DNA of 64,000 nt from Haloarcula salina (lineage in GTDB: Archaea; Halobacteriota; Halobacteria; Halobacteriales; Haloarculaceae). The notes beneath the pieces were generated by a model. It worked only from the letters and a program-made list of their open reading frames with translations. It searched no databases and was not told where the DNA came from. The translations under genes and the position numbers were made by a program. The stretch covers positions 496,001 to 560,000 of the forward strand of contig NZ_WRXL01000001.1 in NCBI RefSeq assembly GCF_010119195.1. Direction: 5' to 3'. Below, piece after piece: positions 6,906-15,051 of this stretch (the stretch's first letter is position 1; each line of letters opens with the position of its first letter).

Positions 6906-9900
6906 ATGACAGCGGACGAGGACCGTACGATCCTGCTTATCGGTAGCGGCCCGATCAAGATCGGTCAGGCGGCCGAGTTCGACTACTCCGGCGCACAGGC
7001 GTGTCGCGCACTCCAGGAGGAGGGCGCCCGCGTCGTGCTCGTGAACTCGAACCCGGCGACGATCATGACCGACCCCGAGATGGCCGACAAGGTGTACCTC
7101 GAACCCATCAACACCGAGGCCATCTCCGAGATCATCCGGAAGGAGAAGCCGGACGGCGTCATCGCCGGCCTGGGCGGCCAGACCGGACTCAACGTCACGG
7201 CCGAACTCGCCGAGGAGGGCGTCCTCGAGGAGTACGACGTGGACGTGATGGGGACGCCGCTCGACACCATCTACGCGACGGAGGACCGCGACCTGTTCCG
7301 CCAGCGCATGGAGAACATCGGCGAGCCGGTCCCCCGCTCGACGACGATCACGCTCGACGAGGGCGAGAGCGTCACGGACCTCGACGAGGACTCGCTCGTG
7401 GACCGGGTCGAAGCGGCCGTCGACGAGGTCGGCGGGCTCCCGGTCATCGCGCGCACGACGTACACCCTGGGCGGCTCCGGCTCCGGCGTCGTCGACGAGA
7501 TGGACGAGCTCCTCGAGCGCGTCCGCAAGGGCCTGCGCCTCTCGCGCAACAGCGAGGTGCTCATCACCGAGTCCATCGAGGGCTGGGTCGAACTGGAGTA
7601 CGAGGTGATGCGCGACGCCGACGACTCGTGTATCATCATCTGCAACATGGAGAACATCGACCCGATGGGCATCCACACGGGGGAGTCCACGGTCGTCACG
7701 CCCTCGCAGGTCATCCCGGACGAGGGCCACCAGAAGATGCGCGACTCGGCGCTGAAGGTCATCCGCGAGCTCGGCATCGAGGGCGGCTGTAACATCCAAC
7801 ACGCCTGGCGCGACGACGGCACGCCCGGCGGCGAGTACCGCGTCGTCGAGGTCAACCCGCGCGTCTCTCGCTCCTCCGCGCTGGCCTCGAAGGCGACGGG
7901 TTACCCCATCGCCCGCGTGACCGCGAAGGTCGCACTCGGCAAGCGCCTCCACGAGATCGACAACGAGATCACGGGCGAGACGACGGCGGCGTTCGAGCCC
8001 GCAATCGACTACGTCGTGACGAAGGTGCCGCGCTGGCCCATCGACAAGTTCCAGGACACCGAGTTCGAGCTCTCGACCGCGATGAAGTCCACGGGCGAGG
8101 CGATGTCCATCGGCCGGACCTTCCCTGAGAGCCTGCTGAAGGCGCTTCGCTCCTCGGAGTACAACCCGGCCGTCGACTTCGACGAGATCGGCGACGACGA
8201 GCTCGAATCGCGGTACCTCGAACGCGCGAGTCCCGACCGCCCCTACGCTATCTTCGAGGCGTTCACGCGCGGGTACACGGTCGACGGGATCGTCGAACTG
8301 ACCGACATCCACCGGTGGTACGTCGAGCGGTTCAAGGAGGTCGCCGACGCCGCAGAGGCCGCGCGCAACGGCGACTACGAGACCGCCGCCCAGGCCGGCT
8401 TCACCGATCAGGAGATCACCGCCCTCGCCGGCGGCGAGTTCAACGACACGCACGTCTCCTGGCTCCCGGCCGACCTGGACGACGACAGCGGCGACGAGGC
8501 GGAAGTCGAGGCCGCCACCGACGGGTCTGGGGTAACCGTCGACACCGTCGAAACCGATACCACCGACCGCGACTTCAAACTGGTCGACACCTGTGCGGGC
8601 GAATTCGAGGCGACGACGCCGTACTACTACTCGACGCGCGACCCGGTCTCGGGCATCGACCGCAACGAACTCCAGATCGACCCCGACGTCGAGAGCGTCG
8701 TCGTGGTCGGCGGTGGCCCCATCCGCATCGGGCAGGGCGTGGAGTTCGACTACTGCTCGGTCCACGCCGTCCGCGCGCTGGAGGAACTGGGCATCGAGGC
8801 CCACGTCGTCAACAACAACCCCGAGACGGTGTCGACCGACTACGACACCTCCGACGGCCTGTTCTTCGAGCCGGTGACCGCCGAGGAGGTCGCCGACGTG
8901 ATCGAGGCGACCAACGCCGACGGCGTGATGGTCCAGTTCGGCGGCCAGACCTCCGTCGACATCGGCCACCCGCTCGAACAGGAACTCGAGCGCCGCGACC
9001 TCGACTGCGAGATCATGGGGACCTCCGTCGACGCGATGGACCTCGCCGAGGACCGCGACCGCTTCAACAAGCTGATGGACGAACTCGGCATCTCACAGGC
9101 CGAGGGCGGGTCCGCGACCTCCAAGGAGGAGGCCCTCGAACTGGCCCACGACATCGGCTACCCCGTCCTCGTGCGCCCGAGCTACGTGCTCGGCGGCCGC
9201 GCGATGGACGTTGTGTACAACGACGACGACCTCGAGACGTACATCGAGGAGGCCGTCCGCGTCTCGCCGGACAAGCCCATCCTCGTCGACGAGTTCCTCG
9301 CCGACGCCGTCGAACTCGACGTCGACGCCGTCGCCGACGAGGACGACGTGCTGATCGGCGGCGTGATGGAGCACGTCGAGACCGCCGGCGTCCACTCCGG
9401 CGACTCGGCGTGCATGATTCCGCCGCGCTCCCAAGAGATCAAGGACGTGATGCCGCGCATCCGCGAGGTCGTCGAGGATATCGCCGACGCGCTCGACACC
9501 GTCGGCCTGCTGAACGTCCAGCTCGCCGTCCGCGACGGCGAGGTGTACGTCCTCGAAGCGAATCCGCGCTCCTCGCGCACCGTCCCGTTCATCTCGAAGA
9601 CCGCCGGCGTCCCGATCGCGAAGATCGCCGCGAAGGTCATGGCCGGCGCGTCGCTCGACGAACTCGACATCAAGGAGCAGATCCCCGACCAGGTGTCCGT
9701 CAAGGAGGTCGTCCTGCCGTTCGACCGCCTGCCGGGCTCCGACCCGCGCCTCGGCCCGGAGATGAAGTCCACCGGCGAGGTCATGGGCACTGCCGGCTCC
9801 TTCGGGAAGGCCTACCAGAAGGCCCAGATGTGCGTCGGCAAGCCCATCCCGCTCTCGGGCACCGCCATCGTCGACCTCCCGATCCTCGGATTCGAGGAGC

Positions 9901-10157
9901 ACTTCGACGTGCAGGACTTCGACGACTACGAGGACACCGAGGCCATCATCGAGGCCATTCAGGGCGGCGAGATCGACCTCGTCGTCTCCCGCGACCGCGA
10001 CGTGCTGGAGGCCTGCGTCGAGGAGACGGTGACGTACTTCTCGACCCGCGAGAGCGCCGAGGCCGCGCTCGAGGCGATCAACTCCGCCGACCAGCCCCTC
10101 TCCGTCCAGGCCATCGACGAGCGCCCCAAGACACAGCGCGAGTGGGGCTCTGAGTAG
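6906..10157 (+). CDS. carB: Carbamoyl-phosphate synthase large subunit
   Basis: A 1083-residue protein of normal family length. It makes carbamoyl phosphate from bicarbonate, two ATP and the ammonia supplied by CarA, feeding pyrimidine and arginine synthesis. The two homologous halves are clear. The first starts LIGSGPIKIGQAAEFDYSG and has the ATP-grasp loop LGGSGSG near residue 187 and EVNPRVSRSSALASKATGYP near 313. The second has VVVGGGPIRIGQGVEFDYC, YVLGGRAMDVVY near 758 and EANPRSSRTVPFISKTAG near 882. A short acidic linker joins them, and an allosteric MGS-like end closes the protein. carA is 1 kb downstream on the other strand rather than in an operon. Confidence 0.98.
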   Translation: MTADEDRTILLIGSGPIKIGQAAEFDYSGAQACRALQEEGARVVLVNSNPATIMTDPEMADKVYLEPINTEAISEIIRKEKPDGVIAGLGGQTGLNVTAELAEEGVLEEYDVDVMGTPLDTIYATEDRDLFRQRMENIGEPVPRSTTITLDEGESVTDLDEDSLVDRVEAAVDEVGGLPVIARTTYTLGGSGSGVVDEMDELLERVRKGLRLSRNSEVLITESIEGWVELEYEVMRDADDSCIIICNMENIDPMGIHTGESTVVTPSQVIPDEGHQKMRDSALKVIRELGIEGGCNIQHAWRDDGTPGGEYRVVEVNPRVSRSSALASKATGYPIARVTAKVALGKRLHEIDNEITGETTAAFEPAIDYVVTKVPRWPIDKFQDTEFELSTAMKSTGEAMSIGRTFPESLLKALRSSEYNPAVDFDEIGDDELESRYLERASPDRPYAIFEAFTRGYTVDGIVELTDIHRWYVERFKEVADAAEAARNGDYETAAQAGFTDQEITALAGGEFNDTHVSWLPADLDDDSGDEAEVEAATDGSGVTVDTVETDTTDRDFKLVDTCAGEFEATTPYYYSTRDPVSGIDRNELQIDPDVESVVVVGGGPIRIGQGVEFDYCSVHAVRALEELGIEAHVVNNNPETVSTDYDTSDGLFFEPVTAEEVADVIEATNADGVMVQFGGQTSVDIGHPLEQELERRDLDCEIMGTSVDAMDLAEDRDRFNKLMDELGISQAEGGSATSKEEALELAHDIGYPVLVRPSYVLGGRAMDVVYNDDDLETYIEEAVRVSPDKPILVDEFLADAVELDVDAVADEDDVLIGGVMEHVETAGVHSGDSACMIPPRSQEIKDVMPRIREVVEDIADALDTVGLLNVQLAVRDGEVYVLEANPRSSRTVPFISKTAGVPIAKIAAKVMAGASLDELDIKEQIPDQVSVKEVVLPFDRLPGSDPRLGPEMKSTGEVMGTAGSFGKAYQKAQMCVGKPIPLSGTAIVDLPILGFEEHFDVQDFDDYEDTEAIIEAIQGGEIDLVVSRDRDVLEACVEETVTYFSTRESAEAALEAINSADQPLSVQAIDERPKTQREWGSE

Positions 10158-10235
10158 CACGACCGAACCGTAGCGATCGCGGTCACTTCTTTCGCTCTAG
10201 GCACCAGGAGCGACTGGTACTGCCGCGACGGGCCG

Positions 10236-10256
10236 TTCGAAGTTCGTGTTTCGAAT
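10236..10256. promoter_or_regulatory. Third TTCGAA-pair site, upstream of the PH-like gene
   Basis: The sequence TTCGAAG, five bases, GTTTCGAAT resembles the carA/carB elements but has one more spacer base between the two hexamers. It lies about 165 bp before the next gene. It could be a weaker site for the same regulator. The similarity is limited to the hexamers and may be chance. Confidence 0.3.
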
Positions 10257-10421
10257 CGTGACGTGAAGCGGGCGTCTCGTTGTCGTCTTCAACGGAATTC
10301 GTCCACAATTCATTACTCACTACCCTGTGAGGCGAAAAACACCACGTTCGTAATTCACTTACCTGCCGCTGTCACAGTAGGGGTATGCATCACGCTGTGA
10401 CCGTCGCCACTAACGCGAGCG

Positions 10422-11045
10422 ATGAGTGACGGGAACGTCGCGGACAGGGCGTTCACGCTCGCCGAGATGACGTCCAGCGACTCGGTGACGATGGAGGTCC
10501 TCGCCGGCCGCGAGGGTCGCTTCTCCCAGTCGCCGCCGCTCACCGAACCGCCGGTGACCTACCTCGACGTGGGGGAAGCGCCGGCGTACGTCCTGACGAA
10601 CGGAAAGCGGGGCATCGGCCTCGGAACCAAGCGAAAGACCGTCTCGCCGGACGGCGACCGCCGGACCGTCGTCCTCGTCACCGGCCGCCGGACCCTCTGT
10701 CTCGTCGGGAAGCACGACGAGGACGAGGTCATCTCCGTCCCGCACGAGGCCGTCGCCGACGTGTCCTACAAGACCGGGCTCCGCGCTCACCGACTCGCGC
10801 TCAGGACCCCCCGAAAGATGTTCCACTGCTGGGTCCACCGCAAGACCGACGAATCGGTGCTCGAAGCCGTCGCGGCGTTCATCGAGGAGCGACAGACCGA
10901 CGCGCCGGAGTCCATCGACGGCGGCGACGACGCCAACCGCGTCATGTACCGCGGCCGCCCCGTCGCGCCACAGGAACCGACGCCAGAACCCGAGGAGAAG
11001 CAGACCCGATACTACCGCGGCCAGCCGATCGACGACGACGAGTAA
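10422..11045 (+). CDS. Haloarchaeal protein with PH-like domain
   Basis: A 207-residue protein whose middle part (about residues 45-155) is a chain of short beta strands (APAYVLTNGKRGIGLGTKRK, TVVLVTGRRTLCLVG, DEVISVPHEAVADVSYKTG, HRLALRT) ending in a helix. This is the pattern of bacterial/archaeal PH-like domains. The C-terminus is a disordered acidic tail in which YRGRPV and YRGQPI occur as short repeats. No membrane segment or enzyme motif is visible. It lies between carB and carA. The molecular role is unknown. Confidence 0.7.
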   Translation: MSDGNVADRAFTLAEMTSSDSVTMEVLAGREGRFSQSPPLTEPPVTYLDVGEAPAYVLTNGKRGIGLGTKRKTVSPDGDRRTVVLVTGRRTLCLVGKHDEDEVISVPHEAVADVSYKTGLRAHRLALRTPRKMFHCWVHRKTDESVLEAVAAFIEERQTDAPESIDGGDDANRVMYRGRPVAPQEPTPEPEEKQTRYYRGQPIDDDE

Positions 11046-11149
11046 AGGATATTCTCTTCGCTCAACGACTCAGCGCTCGCGGCTGCGCCGCTCGCAATTC
11101 CGAGGGCCGCTCCCGTCGGTTGCGCCCCCTCGCTTCGCTCGGGCTCTCC

Positions 11150-12196
11150 CTACTCCCCGGTCATCGCCAGCACGTCGTCGAAGAAGCCGAGCGAGTCGTG
11201 CGGGCCCGGGTTGGCCTCGGGATGGTACTGACGGGTGATGATGTCGAGGTCGTCGTTCTCCAGCCCCTCGGGGGTATCGTCGTTGACGTTGATCTGCGTC
11301 ACGTCCAGCTTCTCGCCGGGGTCGGCGACGGTGTAGCCGTGGTTCTGGGTCGTCATCACGACCTGATTGGTGCGGAGGTCGCGCACGGGCTGATTGACGC
11401 CGCGGTGGCCGAACTCCATCTTCTCGGTCTCGCCGCCGAGCGCGTTGGCGACGACCTGCTGGCCGAGGCAGATGCCCGCCAGCGGCACGTCGCCGACGTA
11501 CGTCTCGACGAGTTCGCCGGCCTGTTCGAAGTTCTGGGGGTCGCCGGGGCCGTTCGAGATGAACAGCAGGTCCGGGTCGACGGCGGCCACGTCGTCCTCG
11601 CTCGCGTCGTAGGGGAAGACGTGGACCGTCGCGTCGCGCTCGACCAGCGAGTCGACGATGGAGCCCTTCGCGCCGCAGTCGACGAGCGCGACGGTCGCGC
11701 CGTCGCCGCCCTCGTTGTAGGACTCCACGTCGTCGACGGAGACCTGCGCGCCGATGTCCGTGTGGTCGGACATGTGCTTGCACTCGTGGAGTTCGTCGAG
11801 CGCGTCCTGCTCGCTCACGTCGGGACCGGCGGCGACGCCGCACTTCATCGCCCCCTCGTCGCGGATCTCGGTGACGATGTCGCGCGTGTCGAGGTGGTCG
11901 ACGGCGGGGACGCCCTCGGATTCGAGCCACTCGGCCACGTCGTCGGTCATCTCGCGAGCGACGGCCGCGCGCGGATGGACGCGGTCGGACTCGAAGCGCT
12001 CCTCTCGGACGCCGTAGTTGCCGATGAGCGGGTACGAGAACGTCAGGACCTGCTCCTCGTAGGACGGGTCGGTGAGACTCTCCTCGTAGCCGGTGTAGGC
12101 CGTTGTGAATACCAGTTCGCCGCGAGCGGTGCCGGGAGCGCGTGCGCGCGCCTCGATGACGCGGTCACCCTCCAGCGCCACGTATGCGTCAGCCAT
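11150..12196 (-). CDS. carA: Carbamoyl-phosphate synthase small (glutaminase) subunit
   Basis: A 348-residue protein. It hydrolyses glutamine and hands ammonia to CarB. The N-terminal CarA domain begins with ADAYVALEGDRVIEARA. The class I glutamine amidotransferase domain holds the nucleophile Cys243 in AGICLGQQ, with a downstream HRGVNQPV and the His/Glu pair in YHPEANPGP near the C-terminus. The promoter is divergent from the Lrp-type regulator: TATA-like CTTATGG at 12223-12229 on the minus strand, then a leaderless start. The shared car element lies directly upstream of that TATA. Confidence 0.97.
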   Translation of the reverse strand: MADAYVALEGDRVIEARARAPGTARGELVFTTAYTGYEESLTDPSYEEQVLTFSYPLIGNYGVREERFESDRVHPRAAVAREMTDDVAEWLESEGVPAVDHLDTRDIVTEIRDEGAMKCGVAAGPDVSEQDALDELHECKHMSDHTDIGAQVSVDDVESYNEGGDGATVALVDCGAKGSIVDSLVERDATVHVFPYDASEDDVAAVDPDLLFISNGPGDPQNFEQAGELVETYVGDVPLAGICLGQQVVANALGGETEKMEFGHRGVNQPVRDLRTNQVVMTTQNHGYTVADPGEKLDVTQINVNDDTPEGLENDDLDIITRQYHPEANPGPHDSLGFFDDVLAMTGE

Positions 12197-12236
12197 TACG
12201 AGATGCGTATACTTTTGTGGGCCATAAGGGTTGCTT

Positions 12237-12263
12237 TCGAAGCCGAGTTTCGAATTTCGTAAT
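12237..12263 (-). promoter_or_regulatory. Shared carA/carB upstream element, carA copy
   Basis: On the minus strand this 27-bp element matches the carB copy (6827-6853) at all but about two positions. Both read ATTACGA, A or T, ATTCGAAA, C or T, TCGGCTTCGA. It sits between carA and the divergent Lrp/AsnC gene, about 7 bp from the carA TATA but over 30 bp from the regulator's start codon. It could therefore control both. The carB copy is about 15 bp farther from its TATA. Confidence 0.7.
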
Positions 12264-12298
12264 CCTCAAGTCGGGACCGGGAGTATCCTCGCATCTCG

Positions 12299-12712
12299 AT
12301 GGACGACCTCGACAGAGAGATACTCTCGATCCTCCGCCGGGACTCCCGAACGCCCTACACGGAGATCGCCGACCAGGTCGGAACGTCGGAGGGAACAGTG
12401 CGAAACCGGGTCGAACAGCTCGTCGAGGACGGCGTCATCGAACGCTTTACCGTCGCGACGCGGACCGGCAACGTCAAAGCGATGATCGAAGTCGGCGTCG
12501 ACGTGAACGTCGACACCAGCGCCGTCACCGACCGCATCGCCGAGTGGCAGGAGGTCGACTTCGTCTGGCAGGTCTCCGGTGAGGAGGACATCGTGGTCGT
12601 CGTCGACGCCGCCGACACCGACGCCGTCAACGGACTCATCACGAAGGCCCGGGAGCTAGAGGAGGTCGTGGGGACGAAGACGAGGCTGATCTTGGACGAG
12701 CGAGTGGGGTGA
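12299..12712 (+). CDS. Lrp/AsnC-family transcriptional regulator
   Basis: A 137-residue protein. The N-terminal AsnC-type helix-turn-helix covers MDDLDREILSILRRDSRTPY through EGTVRNRVEQLVEDGVIERF (about residues 1-50). A ferredoxin-like ligand/oligomer domain follows. Such proteins bind DNA as dimers or higher oligomers and often sense amino acids. The Halobacterium homologue trh3 also lies beside carA, as far as I recall, so control of the car genes is likely. The gene's last nine codons and stop (12683-12712) are repeated twice more just downstream. Confidence 0.92.
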   Translation: MDDLDREILSILRRDSRTPYTEIADQVGTSEGTVRNRVEQLVEDGVIERFTVATRTGNVKAMIEVGVDVNVDTSAVTDRIAEWQEVDFVWQVSGEEDIVVVVDAADTDAVNGLITKARELEEVVGTKTRLILDERVG

Positions 12713-12870
12713 GCGACAGCGAACCCACTCGGTGAACCGATATTTGCCGAGTGAGGCTAATATTGGACGAACGCGTCGGCTGAGCGCAGGCGAAGCGACG
12801 CGCAGAACCGATATTTGCCGAGTGAGGTTGATTTTGGACGAACGCGTCGGCTGAGCGCAGGCGAAGCGAC
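12683..12870 (+). repeat. 71-bp tandem repeat of the lrp 3' end, about 2.65 copies
   Basis: Copies start at 12683, 12754 and 12825, an exact 71-base period; the third stops at 12870. Each copy begins with codons for RLILDERVG and a stop. The first copy is the true gene end; the other two lie after the stop codon. Codons differ only synonymously (CTG/CTA/TTG, ATC/ATA/ATT, GAG/GAA, CGA/CGC, GTG/GTC, GGG/GGC). Copy 1 has a hairpin with arms 12701-12708 and 12724-12731, and copy 2 has one at 12772-12778 and 12796-12802. The arms carry two compensating base changes, and the stop codon lies in the loop. Copy 3 has lost the outer right arm. Confidence 0.95.
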
Positions 12871-12920
12871 AATCTATCCGCGTGGCTGACATTCATGGTC
12901 GTCGCCCCGGTACGGAGGGT

Positions 12921-13796
12921 ATGCAGGTCACGGACCCGTTTTCGGGGGACCTCGCCTCGACGTACGCGCAGCTCGCGGAGGACGGCGCGGAGTTCCTCGT
13001 CGTGGGGGCGGTCCTCTATTTCCTGGGTCGGTTACTCCTCGTTCCGGCCATCCGCTGGGGACTGGAACGGTCGAAGATCGACCAGACGCTCGAGAGCGCG
13101 CTGGGAAGCGTAAGTCACCTCGTCGTCGTCGTCCTCGCGGTGGTCGTCGCCGCGAGCGTCGCGGGGTTCCAGGGGACCCTCGCCGGCTCGACGCTCGTCG
13201 CGGCCGGCGTGACGATCGCCGTCGGACTGGCCGCCCAGGACGTGCTGGGGAACTTCGTCTCGGGCGTGTTCATCGTCACCGACCCGGACCTGAACGTCGG
13301 CGACACCATCGAGTGGAACGGCAAGCGCGGCGTCGTCGTCGACATCGACCTCCGGGTGACGCGCGTCCGGACGCCCGACAACGAGCGGATCATCGTCCCG
13401 AACACCGACCTGGCGACGAGCGCGGTGACCAACCGGACCTCGACGGGACCGATCGGGATCTCGTACAACTTCGGCGTCGGCTACGACGCCGACCTCGACG
13501 AGGTGGAGGCCATCATCAGGAGCGTCGCCCGCGACATCGACCACGTCGCCGAGAAGCCGGAACCGGTGGTCGGGGTCGACGAACTCGCCGACACCGCCGT
13601 CCTGGTGACCGGGCGCATCTGGATTCCGAACAACCGTCGGAACCGATTACCGAGCGTCCACTCGTCGTTCGTCCGCGGCGTCCACGAGGCCTGCCGCGCC
13701 GAGGGCATCGACCTCAGCGAGACGAGACAGCACGCGGTCTCGGGCGACCTCGCGGTCCACGACCCCGCGGAGACGGTCGACGAGCGGTCTCCGTGA
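12921..13796 (+). CDS. MscS-family mechanosensitive channel
   Basis: A 291-residue small-conductance channel. About three TM helices come first (FLVVGAVLYFLGRLLLVPAI and two more). The pore-lining and beta-domain hallmark follows: GLAAQDVLGNFVSGVFIVTDPDLNVGDTIEW split around residue 115, then the beta domain with TRVRTPDNERIIVPNTD. It releases solutes on hypo-osmotic shock, fitting a halophile. ATG 12921 is preferred: the upstream GTG at 12882 lies just past the tandem repeat and adds an unlike N-terminus. Confidence 0.9.
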   Translation: MQVTDPFSGDLASTYAQLAEDGAEFLVVGAVLYFLGRLLLVPAIRWGLERSKIDQTLESALGSVSHLVVVVLAVVVAASVAGFQGTLAGSTLVAAGVTIAVGLAAQDVLGNFVSGVFIVTDPDLNVGDTIEWNGKRGVVVDIDLRVTRVRTPDNERIIVPNTDLATSAVTNRTSTGPIGISYNFGVGYDADLDEVEAIIRSVARDIDHVAEKPEPVVGVDELADTAVLVTGRIWIPNNRRNRLPSVHSSFVRGVHEACRAEGIDLSETRQHAVSGDLAVHDPAETVDERSP

Positions 13797-13947
13797 AGAG
13801 TGCGCCCGATCCGGTCCCGGGTGGGCCACCGGCGAGCGACTCTCGGCGTGCCGACGCCGCGAGGTCGACGACACGCTCGCACGAATCGCACCAGTACGGG
13901 GCGAAAAACGTCCGTACGTTTATATTGATAGATAAGATGGCAAGTAT

Positions 13948-15048
13948 ATGGACGAGAAACGGTTCGTCGTCGCCCTCTTCGGTCTCCTGGTCGCCGTCGT
14001 CGTCGGGTTCCTCGCGTTCCGGTTCATCGCCGCGTTCACCGTCTCGGTGTTCCTCTACTACTCGACGCGGCGGTACTACGGCTCGCTTCGGCGGCTCAAG
14101 CTCCCCGCGCGGGTACGGGCGGTCGTCGTCATGGCGTCGCTCGCGCTCCCGCTGCTGTTGATCGTGAGCTACGCGACCGTGTTGCTCATCGTACAGGCCC
14201 GGCAGTTCGTCACCGAGTACGCCCTCATCGACGTGGCCGCGACGCACGTCAGCTGGCTCGACGGAGCGGAGTCCGTCCCTGACTTCACCGTCGAGGGGCT
14301 GTACACCGCGTATCAGTCGGGACAGCTCTCGCCGTTCGTCACGTTCCTCAGCGAGAACGCCATCGTCTTGACCTCCGTCGCCTCGTCGTTCGTCCTCAAT
14401 CTGTTCGTCACGACCATCGTCACGTACTACCTCCTGCTCGACGGGCGTCGCATCCGCGAGTGGCTGCTCCGGTTCGACGACGACGCCATCATCCGCGAGT
14501 ACCTCGAGGCCGTCGACGCGGAACTCGAAGCGGTCCTGTTCGGGAACCTCCTGAACGTGGTCGCCATCTCGCTCATCGCCATCGCGGCGTTCTCCGGGTA
14601 CAACGCGGTCGCGCCCGCGGCCGTCGAGGTCCCGTATCCGGCCCTGGCCGGCGCGCTGACGGGCATCGCCAGCCTGATTCCCGTCGTCGGGATGAAGGTG
14701 GTCTACCTCCCGCTGACCGGGATCGCGGCGCTGCCGGTGCTGCTCGACGGCGAGTCCGCGCTGCTGGTGTACGTGCTCGGCCTCCTGCTCGTCGCCGTCG
14801 TCGTCGTCGACACCGTCCCCGACCTGGTGCTGCGGCCGCTCCTCAGTGGCGAGGACACGCACGTCGGGCTCCTGATGCTCGCGTACACGCTCGGGCCGGT
14901 CGTGCTGGGGTTCTACGGGCTGTTCTTCGCTCCGATACTGCTCGTCGTGGGACTGACGTTCGCGAACACCGCGTTACCGCGACTCCTCGGGGCCGACGAG
15001 CCCGAGACGCTGGCGTCGAACCAGATGCGACTCGACGACTTCCGATAG
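13948..15048 (+). CDS. AI-2E family transporter (PerM/TqsA type)
   Basis: A 366-residue membrane protein with about eight TM segments. Features typical of this family are two N-terminal TMs, an extracellular segment of about 70 residues, and the C-terminal half with ALTGIASLIPVVG and LVLRPLLSGEDTHVGLLMLA. Family members export small molecules or act as antiporters; the substrate here is unknown. A TATA-like GTTTATATTG at 13918-13927 supports a leaderless start at this ATG. Confidence 0.88.
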   Translation: MDEKRFVVALFGLLVAVVVGFLAFRFIAAFTVSVFLYYSTRRYYGSLRRLKLPARVRAVVVMASLALPLLLIVSYATVLLIVQARQFVTEYALIDVAATHVSWLDGAESVPDFTVEGLYTAYQSGQLSPFVTFLSENAIVLTSVASSFVLNLFVTTIVTYYLLLDGRRIREWLLRFDDDAIIREYLEAVDAELEAVLFGNLLNVVAISLIAIAAFSGYNAVAPAAVEVPYPALAGALTGIASLIPVVGMKVVYLPLTGIAALPVLLDGESALLVYVLGLLLVAVVVVDTVPDLVLRPLLSGEDTHVGLLMLAYTLGPVVLGFYGLFFAPILLVVGLTFANTALPRLLGADEPETLASNQMRLDDFR

Positions 15049-15051
15049 CCG

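Noticed and set aside
6879-8969. Open frame of 696 codons on the minus strand opposite carB
   Set aside because: carB is unmistakable on the plus strand; the frame is a codon-bias shadow.
12683-12870. CRISPR array
   Set aside because: The units abut without spacers, the period is 71 bp and they copy a gene end; no cas genes are near.
12882-12920. Upstream GTG start for the MscS channel
   Set aside because: The added residues are basic and Gly-rich, lie directly after the repeat remnant and have no counterpart in the family.
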